DNA from: Methylibium sp. NZG
Lineage (GTDB): Bacteria > Pseudomonadota > Gammaproteobacteria > Burkholderiales > Burkholderiaceae_C
Reading direction: 5' to 3'
NCBI GenBank assembly: GCA_001263235.1
Contig: LGRD01000037.1
Coordinates: forward strand, 1 to 64,000
Length of the DNA: 64,000 nucleotides
Shown: positions 57,299 through 64,000 of the stretch, piece by piece
Layout: each line of letters begins with the position of its first letter
Numbering within the stretch: the stretch's first letter is position 1
The notes under the pieces: model-generated
Told to the model about the DNA's origin: nothing
The model's input: the letters and a program-made list of their open reading frames with translations, nothing else
Database searches by the model: none
Translations under genes and position numbers: made by a program

Positions 57299-59230
57299 AT
57301 GGAACACACGAACGAATCGATCCTCGTCAAGCTGGCGGACCTGGTGCCGTCGCCCTTCAACGTGCGGCGCCACTCGCGCACGAGCGTCGAGGAACTGGCG
57401 GCCCTCATCGACTCGCAGGGCCTGCTGCATCCGCTGACGGTCAACGAGCACATGGTCGGCACGGGCAAGTCGCGCAAGCTCAGGTTCGCGGTTCCCGCGG
57501 GCGAGCGGCGGCGTCGCGCGCTGCTGCTGTTGCAGCAGCGCGGCAAGTTGAAGGCGGACCACGAGGTCGCCTGCAAGCTGGTCCCGCCGGAGCGGGCACG
57601 CGAGGTCAGCGTGGCCGAGAACAGCGGGCGCGAGCCGATGCATCCGGCCGACGAGTTCGAGGCCTTCAAGGCCCTGGTCGATGAGGGCAAGGGCATCGAG
57701 GACGTGGCAGTGGCATTCGGCGTTTCGCTGCTCACGGTGCAGCGCCGGCTCAAGCTGGCGGCCGTGTCGCCGAAGTTGTTGACGCTGTATCGCGAGGACG
57801 ACAAGAAGATCAACCTGGACCAACTCATGGCGCTCGCGATCAGCGACGACCATGGGGCGCAGGAGCGCGTCTGGTTCGAGGCTCACGAGTGGGACCGCTC
57901 GCCGGCCACGCTCAAGCGCAAGCTGACGGCTGGCGAGCTGGAGGCCGCTGGCAACTCGCTGGTCCGCTTCGTCGGCATCGAAGCCTACGAGGCGGCGGGT
58001 GGCATTGTGCGGCGCGACCTGTTCGACGACGAGCAGGGGCGCTTCCTGTCCGATCCGGACCTACTGACCCGGCTGGCTGGCGTGAGGCTCGAAGGCATCG
58101 CCGCCGCGGTGCGCGAGGAAGGCTGGGGCTGGGTCGAGGCGAGGATCGAACTCGACTCGCTCGGCCTGCGACAGTTCACGCCTTGTGAGCACACGATCCG
58201 CAAGCCGAGTGCGGAGGAGCGGGGTGAGCTCGCTGCACTGTCCGTGCGCGAGGCCGAACTCGAGCGGGAGTCGCAGGCGCTCAACGGCGAGAAAGCGTGG
58301 CATGGGCCCGACGCCGAGCGCATCAGCCTGGAAGGCGAGGACATCGAGATGCGGCGGCGTGCGATCCGCGAAAGCCTCAAGGTGTGGCCGCCCGCGATCA
58401 AGGCCCGTGCGGGCGTCATCGTCACGGTCAACCGCGAAGGCGATCCGGCGATCATTCGCGGGCTGCTGCGCGAGGCGGATCGCAAGGCGCTTGAAGCGTC
58501 GCAGCGCAAGGCACGCAAGGGCGCGGCGAAGCCGGCCGAGCCGGACGAGCCGACCGAGGTCCAAGCGCCAGCGCCGCAGCAGGTGGCGCCGGACATCAGC
58601 GAGGCGCTGACGCGCCGACTTGCAGCGCATCTCACGGCGGCGTTGCAAGCGGTGCTCACTGGCAACAACAAACTGGCACTCGCGACGCTCACGTACACGT
58701 TGCTGCGCCGCGCGTTCATCGACGACTACTGCGCAGACCGTCCGGCGATGCAGATCACCGCGACGGCCGCCTCGCACGCACTGGTGTCGGTCGCCGATGA
58801 TCTCAAGGCCGGCCGTGCCTTCCAGGTGGTGGAGGCCGCGAAGGCGGCGTGGCGCGAACGGCTGCCCGACCAGCGGAGCGAGTGGTTCGGTTGGCTGATC
58901 GGCCTGGCACAACCGGAACTGCTCGATCTGCTCGGCTTGTGCGCAACGCTGACCGTGAACGCGCTGCCGGCTGCCGGCGCGACGTACGACGCGAACGCGA
59001 TTGCCAGCGCGGCAGGTCTGGACATGGCCGACTGGTGGGAGCCGACGGCCGAAAGTTTCCTCAACCATGTCTCGAAGGCGCAGATCGTCCAGGCCTTGAA
59101 GGACGCCGGCCCCAACCTCGCCAGCGATGGTGTCGAAAGGATGAAGAAGGACGCGCTGGTGAACACGGAGGCGTCGCGGCTGGCGGGCACGCGATGGCTG
59201 CCGGTGCCGCTGCGGGCTTCGCCCGCATGA
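57299..59230 (+). CDS. parB: Large plasmid-type ParB protein
   Basis: 643 residues. The ParB domain is in residues 8-130: LVPSPFNVRRH, then PAGERRRRALLLL (the ExRRxRA box) near residue 70, and ENSGREPMHPADEF near 105. A HTH-like region follows (KGIEDVAVAFGVSLLTVQRRLKLA). The remaining 400 residues are typical of long plasmid ParB proteins and end with a helical domain. The ATG at 57299 has the ribosome site ACGGAGAAACG. No parA is adjacent; StbB is the only ParA-like ATPase in the window. It may bind DNA sites in the preceding structured gap. Confidence 0.9.
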   Translation: MEHTNESILVKLADLVPSPFNVRRHSRTSVEELAALIDSQGLLHPLTVNEHMVGTGKSRKLRFAVPAGERRRRALLLLQQRGKLKADHEVACKLVPPERAREVSVAENSGREPMHPADEFEAFKALVDEGKGIEDVAVAFGVSLLTVQRRLKLAAVSPKLLTLYREDDKKINLDQLMALAISDDHGAQERVWFEAHEWDRSPATLKRKLTAGELEAAGNSLVRFVGIEAYEAAGGIVRRDLFDDEQGRFLSDPDLLTRLAGVRLEGIAAAVREEGWGWVEARIELDSLGLRQFTPCEHTIRKPSAEERGELAALSVREAELERESQALNGEKAWHGPDAERISLEGEDIEMRRRAIRESLKVWPPAIKARAGVIVTVNREGDPAIIRGLLREADRKALEASQRKARKGAAKPAEPDEPTEVQAPAPQQVAPDISEALTRRLAAHLTAALQAVLTGNNKLALATLTYTLLRRAFIDDYCADRPAMQITATAASHALVSVADDLKAGRAFQVVEAAKAAWRERLPDQRSEWFGWLIGLAQPELLDLLGLCATLTVNALPAAGATYDANAIASAAGLDMADWWEPTAESFLNHVSKAQIVQALKDAGPNLASDGVERMKKDALVNTEASRLAGTRWLPVPLRASPA

Positions 59231-59299
59231 CACGGTAACTCTTCGATGCGCGGCGGGTCATGTGAGAACCACTGCCCGGCCGCGCTGTCGAACGCGATC

Positions 59300-59608
59300 A
59301 TGTGGACCGTCCTCACTCGTGCACCGCTGCCCGACGCCCCGTACTGGCCGGGCCGGCGATTGCTCGCGTTCGTCGATGCCGTCGGGTGGCCCGTAGCCTG
59401 GATCGCGGTGGCGATGCAGTTGCCGCAACCGGCGGGCATCGTCGGCCCGATGGTCATCGCGCTCGCGGTGCTGAGCGCGCTCGGCCGTGCGCATCGGGCC
59501 GCCTTGCAAAACCATCGCTATTACTTCACGACGTGGCGTTGGGGTCGCGTGGCGCTGGGCTTGCTGCTGATCGGCATGGTGCTGAAGGTTGCGCTGCTGC
59601 CAGCATGA
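59300..59608 (+). CDS. Small membrane protein after parB
   Basis: 102 residues with three hydrophobic segments (LLAFVDAVGWPVAWIAVAMQ, IVGPMVIALAVLSAL, VALGLLLIGMVLKVALL). It follows parB by 69 bp on the same strand. No family recognised. An entry-exclusion or membrane accessory role is possible but unsupported. Confidence 0.6.
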   Translation: MWTVLTRAPLPDAPYWPGRRLLAFVDAVGWPVAWIAVAMQLPQPAGIVGPMVIALAVLSALGRAHRAALQNHRYYFTTWRWGRVALGLLLIGMVLKVALLPA

Positions 59609-59611
59609 TCT

Positions 59612-59628
59612 TTGCGACGATGTCGCAA
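59612..59628. promoter_or_regulatory. Inverted repeat before the relB remnant
   Basis: Perfect inverted repeat TTGCGAC-GAT-GTCGCAA right after the stop of the small membrane protein gene and about 36 bp before the relB remnant. It may be the old operator of that pair or a weak terminator. Confidence 0.45.
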
Positions 59629-59663
59629 GAATCCACGCTGGTGATTCCATCAATGGGCGCACG

Positions 59664-59915
59664 GTGGCGGCGAGCACGATGATCCACGTCAGGAATGGAC
59701 GAGCACATCAAGAACAGAGCGACGGAGACGTTGGCGGCGATAGGGCTGCCTGTGTCCGATGGGGTTCGGGTTCTCCTCACGCGTGTGGCGGCCGGTCAAC
59801 GCTTGCCCTTCGCGCTCCAGGCACCGAACGTCGGGCCTGCGCCGCGATGGGAGAGGCACGCCCCTCCGGGGAAGCGCGCGCCCTCGCGTCGGCGTATCGG
59901 TCCCCTTCACACTGA
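59664..59915 (+). pseudogene. RelB/DinJ-like antitoxin, two frameshifts
   Basis: Pieces in two frames add up to one RelB/DinJ protein: VAASTMIHVR in one frame, then MDEHIKNRATETLAAIGLPV and SDGVRVLLTRVAAGQRLPFA in the next, then CAAMGEARPSGEARALASA back in the first frame. The first shift is at about 59693 (one extra A) and the second between about 59825 and 59850. No RelE-type toxin follows. It looks like a decayed antitoxin. Confidence 0.7.
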
Positions 59916-59990
59916 GGGCAGAGCGGTTGCTGTTGTGCGCGGATTGTGCTTAAATAGTGCATCGAAAGTGCGCGATGAGCGAGGTGCCGT

Positions 59991-60398
59991 GTGACCGATG
60001 CAGCCGTTGTTGACCCGCCGATGCTGGGCGACACCTTCCAGCATTTCCTCGAGTTCTTGAAGGAGCCCGAGCTTACGGCGCCTGTGCTCTCGCCGCGGCG
60101 CTTCAGCCAGGCGCTGCACATCGATCTTCAGACGCTGGCCGAGCAGGCGCACGTCCACCGCAACACGATCGCGCGTGCTCCGGCATCGAGGGGAGTGCAG
60201 GACTACCTGCGCGAATCGCTTCGCGTCATCAAGGCGGCGACGGACGTGAGCGGAGACGTCAACAAGGCGCTGTTCTGGTACCGCAACGAGCCGTTGTCGG
60301 CGTTCGGCTTCAAGACTGCCGAAACGCTGGTCTCCGCAGGCCGGACCGAGGCCGTGCTCAAGTACGTGATGTCCATCGAGGCCGGCGCGTCGGGATGA
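59991..60398 (+). CDS. Xre/MbcA/ParS-type antitoxin
   Basis: 135 residues. The N-terminal half has a divergent Xre helix-turn-helix (DLQTLAEQAHVHRNTIARAP near residue 45) and the C-terminal half the ParS/MbcA toxin-binding domain (AATDVSGDVNKALFWYRNEPL...GFKTAETLVSAGRTEAVLKYV). Overlaps the RES toxin gene by four bases. An AT-rich TTGTGC/TTAAAT promoter-like stretch lies just upstream at about 59930-59955. It should neutralise the RES toxin and repress the operon. Confidence 0.88.
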   Translation: MTDAAVVDPPMLGDTFQHFLEFLKEPELTAPVLSPRRFSQALHIDLQTLAEQAHVHRNTIARAPASRGVQDYLRESLRVIKAATDVSGDVNKALFWYRNEPLSAFGFKTAETLVSAGRTEAVLKYVMSIEAGASG

Positions 60399-60916
60399 TC
60401 TTCACGACGCTCGGGCCGCTCGCGGCGTACCGCATGCACCTGCCCAAGTGGGCTGCGACGCCGGCCAGCGGCGCCGGTGCTGCTGCTCACGGAGGGCGCG
60501 CCAACCGACCGGGAACACACGCGCTGTATGTTGCGCTCGAACCGGTCACGGCGGTCCGCGAGTACCAGCAGGCTTCGACGCTGCTGCCGCCCGGAACGCT
60601 GGTGAGCTACACCGTCGAGCTGTCCAAGGTCGTTGACTTTCGAGCGGGCTACAAGCCCGGCGCCTGGCCTGAGCTTTGGGAAGAGTTCGCTTGCGACTGG
60701 CGCGAACTCTGGTTCAACCAGAGCATCGAGCCGCCCAGTTGGGTGCTTGCAGACGACGCGATTGCGGCGAGCGCGATGGGGATCTTGTTTGCTTCGACGG
60801 TGGAGCCGGGCGGAACCAACCTCGTGATCTACACGCAAGAGCTCGGCCCGCTGGATCGCATCGAAGTACACGACCCCGCGGGGGCGCTGCCGAAGAATCA
60901 AGATTCGTGGCGCTGA
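60395..60916 (+). CDS. RES-domain toxin
   Basis: 173 residues with the three marks of the RES family: Arg13 in AAYRMHLPKWA, Glu49 in YVALEPVTAVREY and Ser134 in ILFASTVEPGGTNLVIY. RES toxins degrade NAD+ in the cell. It is intact and follows its antitoxin with an ATGA overlap. This pair is the one complete toxin-antitoxin system of the element and may help keep it in the chromosome. Confidence 0.9.
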   Translation: MIFTTLGPLAAYRMHLPKWAATPASGAGAAAHGGRANRPGTHALYVALEPVTAVREYQQASTLLPPGTLVSYTVELSKVVDFRAGYKPGAWPELWEEFACDWRELWFNQSIEPPSWVLADDAIAASAMGILFASTVEPGGTNLVIYTQELGPLDRIEVHDPAGALPKNQDSWR

Positions 60917-61007
60917 CTTCCAGGGCCCAGCCACACGGCGCCCCTTGAACTGCTCCGAGACCCGATTGTCGTGACGCCGTCACGCCAATCGCTCTGGCGC
61001 ACCAGCG

Positions 61008-61235
61008 TCAATGCGAGATCGGCGGACGGGCCTCGCTCCAGCGTTCGAGGTCGGCGCGGCGCCACGCGACCGCACGCGGGCCGAGTCGCACGGGGCACGG
61101 AAACTTGTGGTCGGCGATGAGGCGGTAGATCGTCGAGCGACCGAGACCCGTCAGCCTGAGTACTGTGGGCATGCGCAGGAACAGCGGGGCCGCATCAGGT
61201 CCTGGCGGGGCAAGCTCGTAGGCGTGGCGCTGCAT
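61008..61235 (-). CDS. alpA: AlpA-family excisionase/regulator
   Basis: 75 residues. The HTH is RMPTVLRLTGLGRSTIYRLI (residues 21-40), followed by FPCPVRLGPRAVAWRRADLERW, the AlpA/MerR-like pattern. In ICEs such genes lie next to the integrase and control excision or its expression. Here no integrase follows in the 200 bp to the tRNA gene. The ATG at 61235 is used. Palindrome site 5 lies about 60 bp upstream. Confidence 0.85.
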   Translation of the reverse strand: MQRHAYELAPPGPDAAPLFLRMPTVLRLTGLGRSTIYRLIADHKFPCPVRLGPRAVAWRRADLERWSEARPPISH

Positions 61236-61295
61236 CGACGGTCTCCGGTCGGGACTCATGCAACGACTGTAGGTGCCGATGCGTTCGTCGGCCGT

Positions 61296-61319
61296 GCTGG
61301 ATTCGGGCCCGAATGCTGC
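61296..61319. promoter_or_regulatory. Element-wide palindromic operator, site 5
   Basis: GCTGGATTCGGG followed by CCCGAATGCTGC: the inner arms are perfect (GATTCGGG/CCCGAATC-like) and the outer part differs. It lies 60 bp upstream of the AlpA start on the minus strand. Confidence 0.6.
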
Positions 61320-61352
61320 TGCGGCGAACCACGGCCGTTGGTTGGGTCGCGG

Positions 61353-61386
61353 TACGGCACTACGGCAACAGTACGGCAACGGCAAC
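61353..61386. repeat. Short direct repeats beside the tRNA terminator
   Basis: TACGGCA occurs at 61353, 61361 and 61372, followed by GGCAAC at 61381. Repeats like these next to a tRNA gene can be arm sites for an integrase, but no integrase gene is present. Confidence 0.4.
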
Positions 61387-61398
61387 GACCCAGAAAGC

Positions 61399-61428
61399 AA
61401 AAAAGTCAGCCGGCGCTAACCGGCTGAC
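61399..61428 (-). terminator. Rho-independent terminator of tRNA-Asn
   Basis: On the minus strand the perfect 9-bp stem GTCAGCCGG / CCGGCTGAC with a 6-base loop is followed by TTTTTTG. It begins 13 bp after the tRNA 3' end, so it ends the tRNA transcript. Confidence 0.85.
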
Positions 61429-61440
61429 CCTTGCGTTTCT

Positions 61441-61516
61441 TGGCTCCCCGACCTGGGCTCGAACCAGGGACCTACGGATTAACAGTCCGGCGCTCTACCG
61501 ACTGAGCTATCGAGGA
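61441..61516 (-). tRNA. tRNA-Asn (GTT)
   Basis: 76 bases including the encoded CCA. On the minus strand it starts TCCTCGATAGCTCAG, has the anticodon GTT at 61481-61483 in the loop CTGTTAA and the T-arm GGTTCGAGCC, and its acceptor arms TCCTCGA and TCGGGGA pair fully. tRNA-Asn genes are common integration targets; the neighbouring AlpA gene and the element boundary fit that, but no second attachment copy was found. Confidence 0.97.
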
Positions 61517-61575
61517 ACAGCCTTGGAGTATAGCCGGCTTCGCTGGCGCGCCCGCGCTCGAGCGGCGGGCGCGCG

Positions 61576-63780
61576 CTACAGGTCGATCTGCAATGACGCT
61601 CGGACCGTGCGTGGGGCCAGCGGAAACAGGTAGGCGTGGCCGAACTGGTACGGGGACTCGCGCCAGGCGCGCTGGTCGAACAGGTTGTCGATGCCGGCGC
61701 GCCAGGTCACGGTGGTCGCGTCGAACCGGCCTTGCCAGCGCGCGGCCAGGTCGGCTCGGTTGAAGGCGGGGATGTGGGCGCTGTTGTCGGGCAGCACCAT
61801 GCGCCGGCTCTCGCGGACGATGCCGCCTTGCAGCGACAGCCCCACGACTTGCGGCACGTCGTAAATCGCCTGCAGTTTGAACGTTTGTGCCGGCACATTG
61901 GTGGGTTGCAGGCCGTTGATGGCGGCGATCTGGCTGTCGGCGCGACGCGCATGCAGCGCTTGCAGGCCGCCGCGCAGCAGCCAGGGGCCGCTGCGCCAGG
62001 CGCCGCTGGCTTCGACGCCGCGGTGGCGCACGGTGCCGTCGGCCTGGCGCGTGCAGGTGGCGTCGAGGTCGCAAGTGCCGACGTCGGCGAACTGGGGGCG
62101 CTGGATGTCGAACGCGGCCAGGTTCCACTCCAGGTCGTCGCTGCTGCCTTTCAAGCCGACCTCGACCTGCCGGCTCTTCAACGTGGGCAATGCCTCGCCG
62201 GGGTTGGTGTAGCGGCTGCGGCCGGGCGCCACTTCCGACTCGATGCCCTGGCCCCAGCTCGCGTAGGCGAGCTGGTCTGTGGCGAAGGCCCAGCTGACGG
62301 CGAGCCACGGCGTGCTGAAGCTCTGCGCGTAGTCGGTCGCACGCGAGCCGTCGGTGCGCACGCTGGCGCGCTGCAGCCGGGTGTGGCGCAGGCCGAGCCA
62401 CGCGGTCAGCTCGGGCGTGAGGGCGATCGCGTCGCGTGCGTAGAGCTCGATGGAGCGCTCGTCGCGGTTGGTGTTCTCGTCTGTCAGGTCCGGTGCAGCG
62501 GCGGTGATGGCGGTGCCTTGCACGTTGCCGATGCCAGCGTAGTTGAAGGCCTGGCGCTCGAAGCGGTTCTTGACGCGGCTGTTCAGCAGGCCGAGCGTCA
62601 GGTCATGGCGCAGCGCACCGGTGGTGAGCTTGCCGGTGAAAGACAGGTCGAGCGCGTCGGTGCGGCGGCGTTCGTTCTCGCTGCGAAAGTCGTACAGGTC
62701 GAAGCTGCCGTCGGGGCAGTAGCGGTCGGCGTAGTAGGTGCCGGTGGGGGCGGGGTCGGGGCTGAAGCAGCCGAACGGGAAGGCGATGCGGTCGTCCGTC
62801 TTCAGGCGCTGGCTGGCCAGGTGGGCGGTGAAGCGCCAATCGGCACCGACGCGCTGCTGCAGGCGGAGTGACGCGGTGTTGCCGTCGAACACCACCGGCA
62901 GCGACCACGGCTGGTTGTTGAGGTTGATACGCGGGTCGCCCGCGGCGGGCACCGTGTTGCCGAGCAGGCTGAAGCCGGGCACGCTGGGCTGCGACTTGTG
63001 GCTGGTTTCGAACTCGGCTTCGAGCAGCGTGTCGGCGCTCAGCCGCCAGTCGCCGGCCACGGCCAGCAGGTGGCGCTTGCCTTGGGCTTGCGGCACACGG
63101 GGGTCCAGGCTGGCGGCCGCAGCGTTGACGCGCAGACCAAAGGCGCGCTCAGCGCCGAAGCGCCGGCTCAGGTCGAGCGAGCCTGTCAGGCTCGCACTTT
63201 GGCGCCATTCCATGCCGGCCGACGTGAGGTCGTCGGCGGTGGGCCGCTTCACGACGTAGTTCACCAACCCACCCGGCGCGCTGGTGCCGGCCTGGATGCC
63301 GCTGGCGCCCTTCAGTACTTCGATGCGCGCCTTGTTGTCGAGCGGGATCGAGGTCTCTGCGCTGATCGGCAAGCCGTCGCGCCGGTAGTTGAAGCGGTTG
63401 TCGAGCACGAAGCCGCGCACGGTCAGCGAGTCCCAGTAGCCCTCGGTGTTGTAGGCGTCGCTCAGCGCAGGGTCGAAGGCGGTCAGGTCGGACAGGCGCT
63501 GCACGCCGTTGTCCTTCAACTGCTCGGCGCTGAACACGCTGCCTTGCAGCGGGGCGCGCGACAGCGGCACGTCGCCCCAGCCGCTCACGCCCACGCTGGG
63601 GTAGGCGCGGCCGCTGATGGTGACCGGCGCGAGTTGCGTTGAAGACGGCAGGGCCAGGGGTGTGGCCGTGGGGGTGGCCGTCTGTGCGCCAGCGGTGGTC
63701 GCACACAGCGGCGCGGCAAGCAGCGCGGCGGCGGCCAGCGGCGAAAAACGGAAGGAAGCGAGTCGGACTGGGCGAGCCAT
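61576..63780 (-). CDS. TonB-dependent outer-membrane receptor, likely for thiamine or a precursor
   Basis: 734 residues with a signal peptide (cut near TTAGAQ), a plug domain (GVQRLSDLTAFDPALSDAYN, near residue 95, and IEVLKGASGIQAG near 155) and a 22-strand barrel that ends in the aromatic-free SLQIDL tail. By sequence it belongs to the siderophore-receptor group. However, a TPP riboswitch lies in its leader (63848-63932), so thiamine or a thiamine precursor is the likely cargo (inference). The ATG at 63780 is chosen; a TTG at 63792 is also in frame. No inner-membrane thiamine transporter is in the window. Confidence 0.88.
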   Translation of the reverse strand: MARPVRLASFRFSPLAAAALLAAPLCATTAGAQTATPTATPLALPSSTQLAPVTISGRAYPSVGVSGWGDVPLSRAPLQGSVFSAEQLKDNGVQRLSDLTAFDPALSDAYNTEGYWDSLTVRGFVLDNRFNYRRDGLPISAETSIPLDNKARIEVLKGASGIQAGTSAPGGLVNYVVKRPTADDLTSAGMEWRQSASLTGSLDLSRRFGAERAFGLRVNAAAASLDPRVPQAQGKRHLLAVAGDWRLSADTLLEAEFETSHKSQPSVPGFSLLGNTVPAAGDPRINLNNQPWSLPVVFDGNTASLRLQQRVGADWRFTAHLASQRLKTDDRIAFPFGCFSPDPAPTGTYYADRYCPDGSFDLYDFRSENERRRTDALDLSFTGKLTTGALRHDLTLGLLNSRVKNRFERQAFNYAGIGNVQGTAITAAAPDLTDENTNRDERSIELYARDAIALTPELTAWLGLRHTRLQRASVRTDGSRATDYAQSFSTPWLAVSWAFATDQLAYASWGQGIESEVAPGRSRYTNPGEALPTLKSRQVEVGLKGSSDDLEWNLAAFDIQRPQFADVGTCDLDATCTRQADGTVRHRGVEASGAWRSGPWLLRGGLQALHARRADSQIAAINGLQPTNVPAQTFKLQAIYDVPQVVGLSLQGGIVRESRRMVLPDNSAHIPAFNRADLAARWQGRFDATTVTWRAGIDNLFDQRAWRESPYQFGHAYLFPLAPRTVRASLQIDL

Positions 63781-63847
63781 CGTGGATTCCAAAAGTCGAT
63801 GGCAGGTCGGCGGGTCGAGTGCGCCGCAGGACGCGGCGTGCTGAACT

Positions 63848-63932
63848 TGCTTCCCTGCGCGAGGATTACCTCAATCAGGTTCAAAGGGACTTTCTCAGTC
63901 GAGCGCCTGTCGGCCCTCAACACCCCTAGCGT
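63848..63932 (-). promoter_or_regulatory. TPP riboswitch (THI box)
   Basis: On the minus strand the leader reads GCTAGGGGTG, then CTGAGAAAG, then CCCTTTGAACCTGAT and GGTAATCCTCGCGCAGGGA, in the order and spacing of the TPP riboswitch. The conserved CUGAGA and UUGAACCUGAU elements are intact and the P1 arms can pair. It lies 67 bp before the receptor ATG. TPP binding should lower expression of the receptor. Confidence 0.93.
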
Positions 63933-64000
63933 GTGTGGCGCATGAAACGCCACCATCCGATTATGCGCCCCGCTCGAAAGCGCGCTGGTGCGCCCGTGGG
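63933..64000. other. Right edge, promoter region of the riboswitch leader
   Basis: No coding sequence seen. The transcript with the riboswitch must begin here or just beyond the window. Confidence 0.5.

Noticed and set aside
57299-59230. The large ParB as a restriction or antirestriction protein (ArdB/ArdC)
   Set aside because: The ParB boxes and following HTH are clear; there is no zinc-metalloprotease motif as in ArdC.
59628-59648. A sixth element-wide palindrome (GAATCCA ... TGGTGATTC)
   Set aside because: The half-sites are in the opposite order to the other five and one base is extra, so it is probably chance.
61441-61516. A duplicated tRNA-Asn 3' end as the left attachment site near lipA
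   Set aside because: I scanned 23.6-28.3 kb by eye for the 3' end of the tRNA and saw no copy. A short att core of under 15 bp could still be missed.

Overview
The window reads as the chromosome of a high-G+C betaproteobacterium of the order Burkholderiales, probably near the Rubrivivax/Methylibium/Leptothrix group. This placement rests on codon and base use, on the phaCAB and aceEF-lpdA arrangement, and on the type of conjugative element. I could not search a database, so it is an inference.

Region 1 (1-23.67 kb) is chromosomal core. Seventeen genes lie head-to-tail on the minus strand. Read in transcription order they are a TRAP transporter (dctP-dctQ-dctM), a Na+/H+ antiporter-like protein, pyruvate dehydrogenase (aceE, aceF, lpdA), a small esterase, a type II NADH dehydrogenase, the polyhydroxybutyrate genes (phaC, phaA, phaB and a phasin-like gene), a CIO-type cytochrome bd oxidase (cydA, cydB) and the proton-translocating transhydrogenase (pntA and the start of pntB). 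Together they describe a route: take up a small organic acid, convert pyruvate to acetyl-CoA, store it as PHB, supply NADPH through PntAB and dispose of NADH through Ndh and CydAB. A divergent FadR/PdhR-type GntR regulator and lipA sit on the plus strand. PdhR-like boxes precede both the regulator/TRAP pair and aceE.

Region 2 (about 23.7-28.2 kb) is a decayed transition zone. It holds three copies of a GC-rich structured repeat of about 370 bp, a higBA toxin-antitoxin pair with a frameshifted toxin, a frameshifted second copy of the antiporter gene, and a PIN/NYN-like protein with a zinc-ribbon tail.

Region 3 (about 28.2-61.3 kb) is an integrative-conjugative or integrated-plasmid element. 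It has ssb, a DUF932 gene, stbABC, a MobC-like protein and MOBP relaxase, a nearly complete VirB/VirD4 type IV secretion system (virB1-2-3-4, an unknown gene, virB6-5-8-9-10-11, virD4), DUF1173 and LPD7 accessory genes, a LuxR-type regulator, a large ParB, a RES-Xre toxin-antitoxin pair, a decayed relB and an AlpA-like excisionase/regulator next to tRNA-Asn. No integrase, replication initiator or ParA partner is visible. A visibly lower-G+C three-gene cassette (NYN protein, ParB-like protein, Dam-type methylase) and an orphan AbiEi antitoxin sit between the relaxase and the transfer genes. A MnmH/SelU-like protein that has lost its P-loop lies between the transfer operon and the LuxR gene. Five related palindromes lie in regulatory gaps across the element and suggest one element-wide regulator.

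Region 4 (61.4-64 kb) returns to the chromosome: tRNA-Asn with its own terminator, then a TonB-dependent receptor preceded by a TPP riboswitch, which marks it as a likely thiamine or thiamine-precursor importer.
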